Source of the DNA: Ectothiorhodospiraceae bacterium
Lineage (GTDB): Bacteria > Pseudomonadota > Gammaproteobacteria > Nitrococcales > Aquisalimonadaceae
Direction: 5' to 3'
Assembly (NCBI GenBank): GCA_003565775.1
Contig: PXAT01000135.1
Location: forward strand, 1 to 34,565
DNA: 34,565 nucleotides
Position 1 is the stretch's first letter, and each line of letters opens with the position of its first letter. Shown here piece after piece: positions 27,359 through 34,565 of this stretch. The notes under the pieces are model-generated. The model was not told where the DNA came from. It saw only the letters and a program-made list of their open reading frames with translations, and did no database searches. The position numbers and the translations under genes were made by a program.

Positions 27359-27402
27359 GGTTCCAGGTTCCAGGTTCCAGGTTCCAGGTTCCAGGTTCCA
27401 GG
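27359..27402 (+). repeat. GGTTCCA tandem array
   Basis: Six perfect copies of the 7-base unit GGTTCCA plus two bases begin 6 bases after the argH stop. About 30 bases later CGACCTGGAAC (27430-27440) can pair back with the units, and TTTGAACCTTGAAC follows. Between them a hairpin, CGAAAG-CCCGGGT-CTTTCG (27413-27431), may be the argH terminator. Confidence 0.75.
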
Positions 27403-27460
27403 AAAGGATCACCGAAAGCCCGGGTCTTTCGACCTGGAACTTTGAACCTTGAACGCCAAG

Positions 27461-27729
27461 GGAAGCGCCGATCTATTCGCACGCCTGCGTTGGAGTCCGC
27501 ATTTTCTCCGAGGCAAGGCGCGCTGCGCAGCGCCGCAGTCATTCTGCGGTCAGGCAGCGCAACACCGCAGTCAGGGAAAATGCGGCCCAACCCGAAGGGC
27601 CCGGCCGGTTTTGGCCCCTGGCGGCGTTGCGGCACCGGCCCGGTAGAATCACTACCGGAGCGGCACCGTGCCTTGCCAGATGACCAGAACCGGTCTCGGG
27701 CGCAGGCGCGGGAATAGACCAGGGCTTCC
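27461..27729. mobile_element. 269-bp inverted-repeat (MITE-like) element, copy B
   Basis: The ends are GGAAGCGCCGATCTATTC (27461-27478) and, inverted, GGAAGCCCTGGTCTATTC (27712-27729), 15 of 18 identical. Both are flanked by CAAG (27457-27460 and 27730-27733), an apparent 4-bp target duplication. The two internal long hairpins are the same as in copy A, and the second is tipped with GGTAG-AATCA-CTACC. It lies between the convergent genes argH and the carboxylesterase, 7 bases from the latter's stop. There is no coding capacity. Confidence 0.75.
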
Positions 27730-27736
27730 CAAGAGG

Positions 27737-28405
27737 CTACCCAAGCCTCCTGGCCAGCCACTCCCCAACCAAGCGAATCTCCTCCAGACAGACCGCATGC
27801 GCCATCGGGTAGGTATGCCATTCGACCTGGTAACCGAGCGCTTCCAGGTCCTCGCGTGACTGCTCGCCGAGGCGCAGATCCAGCACCGGGTCCGCGACGC
27901 CATGAGCCATGAGGATCGGGGTGTCCTGATTGGCGGCACTGCGTTCCTCGGCCAGCGTGTCCTGCAGCGGCAGGTAGGTGGACAAAGCCAGGATCCCGGC
28001 CAGCCGGCGCGGATGACGCAGCCCCAGATGCAGGGCGACGGCACCGCCCTGGGAAAACCCGGCCAGCACGATGCGCTCGTCCGGCACCCCGCGACTGTTC
28101 TCCCGCTCGATCAGGGCCTGTATCCGGCTGGCCGAAGCGCGAATGCCCGCGTCGTCCTGGCGCGCCTTACGATCCAGCGCGATCAGGTCGAACCATGCGC
28201 GCATCCGCATGCCCCCGTTCAGGGTCACGGGCTGCTCCGGGGCGTGCGGGAAGATGAAGCGCACGTTGAGCTCGGCGGGCAGCCGCAGCTCGGGCACGAT
28301 CGGCTCGAAATCGTGGCCGTCGGCGCCCAGACCGTGCAACCAGATCACCGAGGCGCGCGCGTCGTCGCCGCCGATCTCCACCGCATCCAGCAATGCCTCG
28401 TTCAT
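27737..28405 (-). CDS. Carboxylesterase/phospholipase-family alpha/beta hydrolase
   Basis: The 222-residue serine hydrolase belongs to the Abhydrolase_2 family (carboxylesterase II/EstB type). Motifs: WLHGLGADGHDFEP (oxyanion hole), GFSQGGAVALHL with nucleophile S118, MAHGVADPVL (acid), and YPMAHAV (His). Members hydrolyse short acyl esters or deacylate proteins; the true substrate is unknown. The start at 28405 has GGGAG about 8 bases upstream. The frame extends to 28480 but the extension does not resemble the family. Its start is only 73 bases from lptM on the other strand, and both probably use one AT-rich promoter core. Confidence 0.92.
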   Translation of the reverse strand: MNEALLDAVEIGGDDARASVIWLHGLGADGHDFEPIVPELRLPAELNVRFIFPHAPEQPVTLNGGMRMRAWFDLIALDRKARQDDAGIRASASRIQALIERENSRGVPDERIVLAGFSQGGAVALHLGLRHPRRLAGILALSTYLPLQDTLAEERSAANQDTPILMAHGVADPVLDLRLGEQSREDLEALGYQVEWHTYPMAHAVCLEEIRLVGEWLARRLG

Positions 28406-28442
28406 GCTGCAACTCCCGTGTCTGCGTTGATTGATTCCGGAC

Positions 28443-28450
28443 GGTATACT
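28443..28450. promoter_or_regulatory. Shared, near-symmetric -10 between esterase and lptM
   Basis: GGTATACT gives TATACT on the plus strand (28445-28450, 29 bases before lptM). On the minus strand it gives TATACC (28448-28443, 38 bases before the esterase). It is the only -10-like hexamer in the 73-base divergent gap. -35 boxes are poor on both sides. Confidence 0.4.
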
Positions 28451-28478
28451 GCCCGCATTGCACTGCCGGAGGCCACCC

Positions 28479-28616
28479 ATGCGCCACAGTCTCGCCTTGC
28501 TGCTCCTTGCCTGTCTGCTGCTCGCAGCCTGTGGTCAGAAGGGGCCGCTGTTCCTGCCCGATGATGAGGACGAGCAGAGCGTCGCGCCGCCGCCGCAGTC
28601 CCGGTCCACCGTCTGA
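28479..28616 (+). CDS. lptM: LptM-type small lipoprotein
   Basis: The 45-residue precursor has a signal peptide MRHSLALLLLACLLLA and lipobox LAAC, so the mature protein begins with a lipidated Cys at residue 19, then GQKGPLFLPDD. The CGQKGPLYLP-type start is the hallmark of LptM (YifL, LppL). In E. coli LptM binds the LPS translocon LptDE and aids its oxidative assembly. The acidic, Pro-rich tail is short. The start at 28479 follows CCGGAGG. It heads the lysA-dapF-DUF484-xerC cluster, the conserved gammaproteobacterial order. Confidence 0.92.
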   Translation: MRHSLALLLLACLLLAACGQKGPLFLPDDEDEQSVAPPPQSRSTV

Positions 28617-28639
28617 ACGAGCCAGCCCACGGAGCCTTC

Positions 28640-29890
28640 ATGCAACCGTTCGAATATCGGGACGGGCAGCTGTTCGTCGAACAGGTACCCCTGACCGCCA
28701 TCGCCGACGAGCACGGTACGCCGGCCTATGTCTACTCGCGGGCCGCGATCACGGAAGCCTGGCAGGCCTTCGATGCGGCCTTCGCGACGGTTGATCATCA
28801 GATCTGCTACGCGGTGAAGGCCAATTCCAACCTCGCCGTGCTCAATCTGCTGGCACGTCTCGGCTCCGGTTTCGACATCGTCTCCGGCGGCGAACTGGAA
28901 CGGGTCCTGCGTGCCGGCGGCGACGTCGCCCGCGTGGTGTTCTCCGGCGTCGGCAAGAGCCGCTACGAAATGGCGCAGGCGCTGAATGCCGGTATCGGTT
29001 GCTTCAATGTCGAGTCCAGCGCCGAGCTGGACCAGTTACAGACGGTCGCGACGCGGCTGGACCGGATCGCCCCGGTATCGCTGCGGGTCAATCCGGACGT
29101 CGATGCCCGGACCCATCCCTACATTGCCACCGGCCTCAAGGACAACAAGTTCGGCATCGCTCTGGCTGAGGCCGAGGCGCTGTACCGTCGGCATGCGGAA
29201 TACAGCCATCTCGACTTTGTCGGCGTCGACTTCCATATCGGCTCGCAGCTGACGGAAGTGGACCCGTTCCGGGACGCCCTGAGCCGCGTCCTTGCCATGC
29301 TCGATCGGGTCGCCGACAGCGGCCTGACGCTGCGGCATATCGACATCGGTGGCGGCGTCGGCGTGCGTTACCGCGACGAACAGCCGCCGGCCGCAAGCAG
29401 CTATGCCGAGGCAGTCCTGCCGCTGCTGCAGGATCGCGGACTCAAGGTGCTGCTGGAACCGGGACGCGCCATCGTCGCCAATGCCGGGGTCCTGCTGACC
29501 CGGGTGCAGTTCCTCAAGCACACCGGGCACCGCAACTTCGCGGTGGTGGACGGAGCCATGAACGATCTGCTGCGGCCGGCGCTCTACGGCGCCTGGCAGG
29601 ACATCGTCCCGGTCCGCGGCCATGACGGAGAGGCTCGTGACTACGACGTGGTCGGTCCCGTCTGCGAAACCGGCGACTTCCTCGGCCGCGATCGCTCGCT
29701 GGCGTTGCGGCCCAATGACCTGCTGGCAGTGAAGAGCGCCGGCGCCTACGGTTTCGTCATGGCATCCAATTACAATTCCCGGCCGCGGCCGCCGGAACTC
29801 CTGGTGGACGGTGATCGGGTCCATCTGGTGCGCAAGCGCGAGACCGTGGCCGAGCTGATGGCCGGCGAACGGCTGCTGCCGGAGGCCTGA
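28640..29890 (+). CDS. lysA: Diaminopimelate decarboxylase
   Basis: LysA converts meso-diaminopimelate to lysine with PLP. The 416 residues fit the bacterial family. The PLP lysine is K60 in ICYAVKANSNLAVL. Visible further are GGELERVLRAG, FHIGSQL, the phosphate-binding HIDIGGGVGVRY, and the substrate-binding CETGDFLGRDR. The start at 28640 follows GGAG. The stop codon overlaps the dapF start by one base (TGATG), so both lysine-pathway genes are coupled. Confidence 0.96.
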   Translation: MQPFEYRDGQLFVEQVPLTAIADEHGTPAYVYSRAAITEAWQAFDAAFATVDHQICYAVKANSNLAVLNLLARLGSGFDIVSGGELERVLRAGGDVARVVFSGVGKSRYEMAQALNAGIGCFNVESSAELDQLQTVATRLDRIAPVSLRVNPDVDARTHPYIATGLKDNKFGIALAEAEALYRRHAEYSHLDFVGVDFHIGSQLTEVDPFRDALSRVLAMLDRVADSGLTLRHIDIGGGVGVRYRDEQPPAASSYAEAVLPLLQDRGLKVLLEPGRAIVANAGVLLTRVQFLKHTGHRNFAVVDGAMNDLLRPALYGAWQDIVPVRGHDGEARDYDVVGPVCETGDFLGRDRSLALRPNDLLAVKSAGAYGFVMASNYNSRPRPPELLVDGDRVHLVRKRETVAELMAGERLLPEA

Positions 29891-30747
29891 TGGACCTGCG
29901 TTTCACCAAGATGCACGGCATCGGTAACGACTTCGTGGTGATCGATGCGATCCGCCAGAACGTTGCCCTCAGCCGAAACCAGATCCGGTTTCTGGCAGAC
30001 CGGCATTTCGGCGTCGGCTGCGATCAGATCCTGATGGCGGCGCCGGCCACCGAACCGGGGACCGACTTCCGCTACCGGATCTTCAACGCCGACGGCGGCG
30101 AGGTGGAACAGTGCGGCAACGGCGTGCGCTGCCTGGCCGTCTTTCTTGCCGAACAGGGGCTGAGCGACCGCAGCGACCTGATCATCCAGACCCTGGGTGG
30201 ACCGACCCGTATCCAGCGACAGCCGGATGGCCAGGTAACGGTCGACATGGGGCCACCGCGGCTGGATCCGGCGGAAATTCCGTTCCAGGCCGAGTCCCGC
30301 GCACCGCGGTACCCGCTCGCGGTCGACGGCCGCATGCTTGATATCGGTGCGGCGTCGATGGGCAATCCGCACGCCGTGCTGCAGGTCGGGGATGTGGCGG
30401 ACGCGCCACTCACCCGCTGGGGGCCGATCATCGAAAGCCACCCGCGCTTTCCGCGCCGGGTCAACGCCGGCTTCATGGAAGTGGTCGATCGGGGCCATAT
30501 CCGCCTGCGCGTCTACGAGCGCGGTGTCGGCGAAACCCTGGCCTGCGGCACCGGCGCCTGCGCCGCGGCCGTCGTCGGTCAGTTACAGGGTCTGCTGGAT
30601 CAGGCGGTGCAGGTGGATCTGCCCGGAGGCAGCCTGCAGATCCGCTGGCAGGGCGAGGGCGAGCCGGTCTGGATGACCGGGCCGGCGGTCACGGTATTCG
30701 AGGGACAGCTGCGACTGCCCGATGACGCCACTGCAAATGGCGGATAG
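29890..30747 (+). CDS. dapF: Diaminopimelate epimerase
   Basis: DapF interconverts LL- and meso-diaminopimelate, feeding peptidoglycan and lysine synthesis. The 285 residues (E. coli 274) show both catalytic cysteines: C75 in EQCGNGVRC and C219 in ACGTGACAAA. The N-terminal MHGIGNDFVVID and MGNPHAV blocks are typical. CGGAGG at 29879-29884, inside the lysA end, serves as the ribosome-binding site. Confidence 0.96.
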   Translation: MDLRFTKMHGIGNDFVVIDAIRQNVALSRNQIRFLADRHFGVGCDQILMAAPATEPGTDFRYRIFNADGGEVEQCGNGVRCLAVFLAEQGLSDRSDLIIQTLGGPTRIQRQPDGQVTVDMGPPRLDPAEIPFQAESRAPRYPLAVDGRMLDIGAASMGNPHAVLQVGDVADAPLTRWGPIIESHPRFPRRVNAGFMEVVDRGHIRLRVYERGVGETLACGTGACAAAVVGQLQGLLDQAVQVDLPGGSLQIRWQGEGEPVWMTGPAVTVFEGQLRLPDDATANGG

Positions 30748-30794
30748 ACTGGGGAAAATCCGGCGAGTGGCCGGACGCAGGACCGGAGGAGCGG

Positions 30795-31490
30795 ATGAGC
30801 ACCCAGCACGAAGCGGATCTTGAGCAGGCGTCGCCGGAAGACAGCGTCGTCAGCTATCTCGAACAGCACCCGGATTTCTTTGTTCGACACCCGGATCTCG
30901 TGACGCAGCTGCGTATCCCCCACGAATGCGGCGAGGCCGTGTCCCTGATCACGCATCAGGTTCAGGTCCTGCGCGACCGCAACCGTCAGTACACCCGGCG
31001 TCTGGACGAGCTGGTCCGCGTGGCCCGCGACAATGACCGGCTGTCCGAGCGCCTGCACCGGCTGACCCTGGATCTGCTCGACAGCGGGGATCTGGACGGG
31101 GTGTTGCAGGCGCTCAAGGACGGGCTGCGCGAACACTTCGACGCCGACATGGTATCCGTGCGGCTGTTCGACAGGGACAAGCTGCAGGCGGAGCATCAGG
31201 ATTTCGTGGCACCTGAAGACAGCAACCTGAGCCACTTCCGGCGGTTTCTCGGCGAGGAGAGGCCGATCTGCGGCACGCTGGCGGCCGAACAGATTCAATT
31301 CCTGTTCGGCGACAGCGCGACCAAGGTCGCCTCGGCGGCCCTGATTCCGGTCTGCGACCGGCAGGTCATGGGCCTGCTGGCCATCGGCAGCTATCAGCCT
31401 GACCGCTTCCACGTCAGTCAGGGGACGGTTTTCCTCCGCCAGCTCGGTCAACTTGCCGGACGGGCCCTGCGACCCCACCTGAGCCGCTGA
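30795..31490 (+). CDS. DUF484 family protein
   Basis: The 231-residue soluble protein has an N-terminal helical part (SYLEQHPDFFVRHPDLVTQL, the family hallmark). Heptad-like Leu/Arg segments (residues about 50-95) and a GAF-like C-terminal domain follow. DUF484 genes lie next to xerC and dapF in many gammaproteobacteria, but their role is unknown. The start at 30795 has a very strong GGAGGAG. The gaps to dapF (47 bases) and xerC (7 bases) indicate one operon. Confidence 0.92.
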   Translation: MSTQHEADLEQASPEDSVVSYLEQHPDFFVRHPDLVTQLRIPHECGEAVSLITHQVQVLRDRNRQYTRRLDELVRVARDNDRLSERLHRLTLDLLDSGDLDGVLQALKDGLREHFDADMVSVRLFDRDKLQAEHQDFVAPEDSNLSHFRRFLGEERPICGTLAAEQIQFLFGDSATKVASAALIPVCDRQVMGLLAIGSYQPDRFHVSQGTVFLRQLGQLAGRALRPHLSR

Positions 31491-31497
31491 TACGGCC

Positions 31498-32400
31498 ATG
31501 CAGGCGGATGCCCTGCAATGGCTGGAACGCTACGACCGGTATCTGGTCAGCGAGCGGCGCCTGTCGGCACTCAGTCGGAAACACTACCGGCGCGACCTGG
31601 ACAGTCTTCAGCGCTGGTGTGACGCGCAGGGACTGGATCACTGGATGGCGCTGGACGGGCACCACGTGCGCCAGTTCGTTGCCGGTGAGCACCGCCGCGG
31701 TCTCGGCGGGAAGTCACTGCAGCGACTGCTGTCATCAATCCGGGGCTTCTACCGGTTCCTGCTGCGAGAGCAGGTCTGCCGGGTCAATCCGGCCCAGGAT
31801 ATCCGTGCGCCGAAAAGCCCCCGGCGCCTGCCGAGCAGCCTCGACCCCGACCAGACCGCGCGCCTGCTCGATCAGGGTGCGGACAGCGATGATCCGCTGC
31901 AGCAGCGCGACGTTGCCATCTTCGAACTGGTCTATTCCTGCGGCCTGCGCCTGGCCGAGGTGGCATCACTGGATTGCAGCGATATTGACGGCGACATGCT
32001 GCAGGTCACCGGCAAGGGCGCACGGACCCGGATCCTGCCCGTGGGCCGCATGGCACGGCAGCGACTGGCCGACTGGCTGGCGCTGCGACCGCAATTCGCC
32101 GGCGCCGGGCAGCCGGCCCTGTTCGTCAGCCGGCGCGGCAAGCGGCTCTCGCATCGCAGTATCCAGAGCCGACTGCAACGTCTGGCGGCGGTCACCGGGC
32201 TGGACCGGCATGTCCATCCGCACATGCTGCGTCACGCCTTTGCCAGCCATCTGCTGGAGTCCAGCGGCGACCTGCGTGCCATCCAGGAACTGCTCGGGCA
32301 TGCCGACATCGGTACCACCCAGATCTATACCCATCTGGATTTCCAGCATCTGGCCGAGGTGTACGATAAGGCCCACCCACGGGCCAACAGGAAACCCTGA
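31498..32400 (+). CDS. xerC: Tyrosine recombinase XerC
   Basis: XerC with XerD resolves chromosome dimers at dif. The 300 residues show the SAM-like core-binding domain (about 1-95) and the catalytic domain with R151 (GLRLAEV), K173 (GKGARTR), H242 and R245 (HPHMLRHAFAS), H268 (LLGHADI) and the nucleophile Y277 (TQIYTHL). All six catalytic positions are intact. Its place after DUF484 and the lack of phage genes or att sites argue for housekeeping XerC rather than an integrase. No dif-like site was seen in the window. Confidence 0.94.
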   Translation: MQADALQWLERYDRYLVSERRLSALSRKHYRRDLDSLQRWCDAQGLDHWMALDGHHVRQFVAGEHRRGLGGKSLQRLLSSIRGFYRFLLREQVCRVNPAQDIRAPKSPRRLPSSLDPDQTARLLDQGADSDDPLQQRDVAIFELVYSCGLRLAEVASLDCSDIDGDMLQVTGKGARTRILPVGRMARQRLADWLALRPQFAGAGQPALFVSRRGKRLSHRSIQSRLQRLAAVTGLDRHVHPHMLRHAFASHLLESSGDLRAIQELLGHADIGTTQIYTHLDFQHLAEVYDKAHPRANRKP

Positions 32401-32481
32401 TCGGGGATCGCTTCCATCGTCCGAGTTCCCGTTGCGCGGTACATCCGGCACCGGCATCGGCCCGGGACAGGGATGGATTCC

Positions 32482-32510
32482 CTTGAAGGATGGCCGTGGG
32501 CACCCCATAC
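32482..32510 (+). promoter_or_regulatory. Sigma-32 (heat-shock) promoter of hslVU
   Basis: CTTGAA (32482-32487), a 15-base spacer and CCCCATAC (32503-32510) match the RpoH consensus CTTGAA(A)-N-CCCCATnT closely. It lies 35 bases before the hslV start, the expected position for a heat-shock operon. Confidence 0.8.
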
Positions 32511-32545
32511 CCTGAGCACCGCAGGACGCAGCCGACGGAGCATGC

Positions 32546-33091
32546 ATGGAACAATTCAGAGGCACCACCATCCTGTCCGCCCGCCGCGAGGGCCATGTGG
32601 TCATCGGTGGCGACGGCCAGGTCTCGATGGGCAACACAGTGATGAAGGGCAATGCGCGCAAGGTGCGGCGCCTGTTCCATGAACGCGTCCTGGCAGGCTT
32701 TGCCGGTGGCACGGCCGATGCGTTCACGCTGTTCGAACGCTTCGAAGGGCAACTGGAAAAACACCGGGGCAACCTGCAGCGTTCCGCGGTGGAACTGGCC
32801 AAGGACTGGCGCTCGGACCGCGCCCTGCGCCGTCTGGAGGCGCTGTTGCTGGTCGCCGATTCAACGTCGACGCTGATGATTTCCGGCAATGGCGACGTGA
32901 TCGAGCCGGAACGTGACCTGATCGCTATCGGGTCCGGCGGTCCTTTCGCCCAGGCTGCCGCCACGGCACTGATGGATCACACGGCACTGTCCGCACGCGA
33001 GGTGGTGGAGCAGGGGCTCCACATCGCTGCCGATATCTGCATCTACACCAATCACCATCTCACCATCGAAGAGCTTGGCCCCGAGGCCTGA
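32546..33091 (+). CDS. hslV: ATP-dependent protease peptidase subunit HslV
   Basis: HslV (ClpQ) forms the dodecameric proteolytic core of the HslUV protease. The 181 residues include the N-terminal nucleophile T7 in GTTILSARR, preceded by a 6-residue propeptide MEQFRG that must be removed; E. coli HslV carries only the initiator Met. [35 protein letters not shown] and [14 protein letters not shown] are typical. GGAG precedes the start by 5 bases. It is followed 12 bases later by hslU. Confidence 0.96.
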   Translation: MEQFRGTTILSARREGHVVIGGDGQVSMGNTVMKGNARKVRRLFHERVLAGFAGGTADAFTLFERFEGQLEKHRGNLQRSAVELAKDWRSDRALRRLEALLLVADSTSTLMISGNGDVIEPERDLIAIGSGGPFAQAAATALMDHTALSAREVVEQGLHIAADICIYTNHHLTIEELGPEA

Positions 33092-33103
33092 GGAATCGCA
33101 TTC

Positions 33104-34447
33104 ATGTCGGAAATGACACCGCGCGAAATCGTCCAGGAACTGGATCGCTTCATCATCGGCCAGGCGAACGCCAAGCGGGCCGTCGCCATCGCCCTGCGTA
33201 ACCGCTGGCGGCGGTCGCAGCTGGACGAGGATCTGCGCCGCGAGATCACGCCCAAGAACATTCTGATGATCGGCCCGACCGGGGTCGGCAAGACCGAGAT
33301 CGCACGCCGGCTGGCGCGACTGGCGCGGGCGCCGTTCATCAAGATCGAGGCCACCAAGTTCACCGAAGTGGGTTATGTCGGCCGCGACGTGGAATCCATC
33401 GTGCGCGACCTGGTGGATTCAGCGATCAAGATGACCCGCGAAGAGGCCATGGATCAGGTCCGTTACCGGGCCGAGGAGGCCGCCGAGGAACGCCTGCTGG
33501 ACATCCTGCTGCCGCGGCCCACGGCCAAGCAATGGGAAGAGGAGGAAAAGGAGCCCGCCGATTCCGCAACCCGCACCAAATTCCGCAACAAGTTGCGCTT
33601 CGGTGATCTGGACGATCGCGAGGTCGAGGTGGAAGTATCCGCGTCGCAGCCGGGGGTCGAAATCATGGCGCCGCCGGGCATGGAGGAGATGACCAGCCAG
33701 CTCCAGAGCATGTTCCAGAACATGGGCGGGCAGAAGACCCGCAAGCGCAAGATGAAGATCCGCGATGCACGCAAGGTGCTGCGCGAGGAAGAGGCGGCAA
33801 AGCTGGTCAACGAGGACGAGATCCGGGTGTCGGCCGTGGAGCGGGTCGAACAGCACGGCATCGTCTTCCTCGACGAAATCGACAAGGTGACGCGGCGCAG
33901 TGACGGTGCCAGCAGTGGTGGCGGTGACGTCTCCCGGGAGGGTGTGCAGCGAGACCTGCTGCCGCTGGTCGAAGGCAGCACGGTATCGACCCGCCACGGG
34001 GCAGTCCGTACCGATCACATCCTGTTCATCGCTTCCGGCGCGTTCCACCTGTCCAAGCCGTCGGACCTGATTCCCGAACTGCAGGGGCGGCTGCCGATCC
34101 GGGTCGAGCTGGATGCGTTGTCAGTGGAAGATTTCGTGCGCATCCTGACCGAGCCGAATGCCTCGCTGACCGAGCAGTACACCGCCTTGATCGGTACCGA
34201 AGGCTGCGAGTTGGCCTTTACCGAAGACGGCATTGCGCGGATCGCGCAGGTGGCCTGGGAGGTCAACGAGGGCACCGAGAACATTGGCGCCAGGCGCCTG
34301 CACACCGTGCTGGAACGACTGCTCGAAACCATCTCCTACGAGGCTGCCGATCAGAGCGGTCAGTCGGTGACCGTGGATGCCGCCTATGTCGACAGTCACC
34401 TGGCCGATCTGGCACAGAACCAGGATCTGAGCCGCTACATCCTCTAG
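33104..34447 (+). CDS. hslU: ATP-dependent protease ATPase subunit HslU
   Basis: HslU is the AAA+ unfoldase ring that feeds HslV. The 447 residues (E. coli 443) show Walker A GPTGVGKT (57-64), the pore motif GYVGRDVES, and an insertion (I) domain with a Glu/Arg-rich and Met-rich stretch (about 140-240). Walker B is IVFLDEIDK near 251-259, and the C-terminal tail SRYIL inserts into HslV to activate it. The gene is complete. Its TAG stop forms the last three bases of CTAG at the junction with the element copy that begins at 34448. Confidence 0.97.
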   Translation: MSEMTPREIVQELDRFIIGQANAKRAVAIALRNRWRRSQLDEDLRREITPKNILMIGPTGVGKTEIARRLARLARAPFIKIEATKFTEVGYVGRDVESIVRDLVDSAIKMTREEAMDQVRYRAEEAAEERLLDILLPRPTAKQWEEEEKEPADSATRTKFRNKLRFGDLDDREVEVEVSASQPGVEIMAPPGMEEMTSQLQSMFQNMGGQKTRKRKMKIRDARKVLREEEAAKLVNEDEIRVSAVERVEQHGIVFLDEIDKVTRRSDGASSGGGDVSREGVQRDLLPLVEGSTVSTRHGAVRTDHILFIASGAFHLSKPSDLIPELQGRLPIRVELDALSVEDFVRILTEPNASLTEQYTALIGTEGCELAFTEDGIARIAQVAWEVNEGTENIGARRLHTVLERLLETISYEAADQSGQSVTVDAAYVDSHLADLAQNQDLSRYIL

Positions 34448-34565
34448 GGAAGCTCTGATCTATTCCCGCGTCTGCGCCCGAGACCGGTTTTGGTCAGCTG
34501 GCAAGGCGCGGTGCCGGTTCGGTAGTGATTCTACCGGGCCGGTGACGCAACGCCGCCAGGGGCCA
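34448..34565. mobile_element. Inverted-repeat element, copy C (cut by window end)
   Basis: It starts with GGAAGCTCTGATCTATTC directly after the hslU stop and runs in the opposite orientation to copies A and B. The second hairpin comes first (CCGGTTTTGG at about 34479), with the tip GGTAG-TGATT-CTACC. The window ends inside that hairpin. If the 4-bp duplication rule of copies A and B holds, the far end outside the window should be followed by CTAG. Confidence 0.7.

Noticed and set aside
27359-27402. GGTTCCA array as a CRISPR or coding repeat
   Set aside because: The units are 7 bases with no spacers. The peptides it would encode (PGS/FQV or EPGTWN types) are artefacts of the repeat.
31498-32400. 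Tyrosine recombinase as a mobile-element integrase
   Set aside because: It lies in the conserved lysA-dapF-DUF484-xerC order with all XerC catalytic residues and no att site, tRNA or phage genes nearby.

Overview
The window is about 34.6 kb of GC-rich chromosome, densely coded with strong GC bias at third codon positions. It carries 25 protein genes and no recognisable rRNA, tRNA, CRISPR array, prophage or transposase gene. Gene content and order point to a gammaproteobacterium: argH, algZ/algR, hemC-hemD-hemX-hemY and lptM-lysA-dapF-DUF484-xerC follow the order known from Pseudomonas and its relatives. The intergenic repeats suggest a purple-sulfur or Ectothiorhodospira-like lineage, but this is a weak inference. 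Oxygen-dependent HemF indicates aerobic capacity.

Layout: (1) 1-2444, a structured repeat, a 270-bp inverted-repeat element, hemF, and a DUF502 membrane protein. (2) 2712-9291, the pyruvate dehydrogenase complex aceE-aceF-lpdA, with a structured repeat in the 402-bp aceF-lpdA gap. (3) 9423-11059, a ketoacyl-ACP-synthase-III-like protein and a convergent gene of unknown function. (4) 11175-19439, a giant NAD-dependent glutamate dehydrogenase, an overlapping alpha/beta hydrolase, and the MaeB malic enzyme. (5) 19460-25603 on the minus strand, the two-component system algZ-algR upstream of hemC-hemD-hemX-hemY. (6) 25956-28405, argH and a convergent carboxylesterase, separated by a second copy of the 270-bp element. 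(7) 28479-32400, a compact lptM-lysA-dapF-DUF484-xerC cluster. (8) 32546-34447, hslVU behind a clear sigma-32-type heat-shock promoter, followed by a third copy of the element that runs off the window.

The genes are core metabolism: acetyl-CoA supply (PDH), glutamate and malate oxidation feeding the TCA cycle, tetrapyrrole synthesis (hemC, hemD, hemF), arginine, diaminopimelate and lysine synthesis, chromosome dimer resolution and proteolysis. The unusual content lies between the genes. At least four families of short structured repeats are present. One is a 269-270-bp element with matched 18-bp ends, apparent 4-bp target duplications and two large internal hairpins; its ends sit at or beside stop codons. 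A second shows paired hairpins with ANGGAY hexaloops that resemble CsrA/RsmA sites. The third consists of CACGAAG-word hairpins, and the fourth of short-word arrays (GGTTCCA, TTCAAAG). Among the proteins, the KASIII-like enzyme stands out because it keeps the nucleophilic Cys but appears to lack both the His and the Asn of the usual triad.
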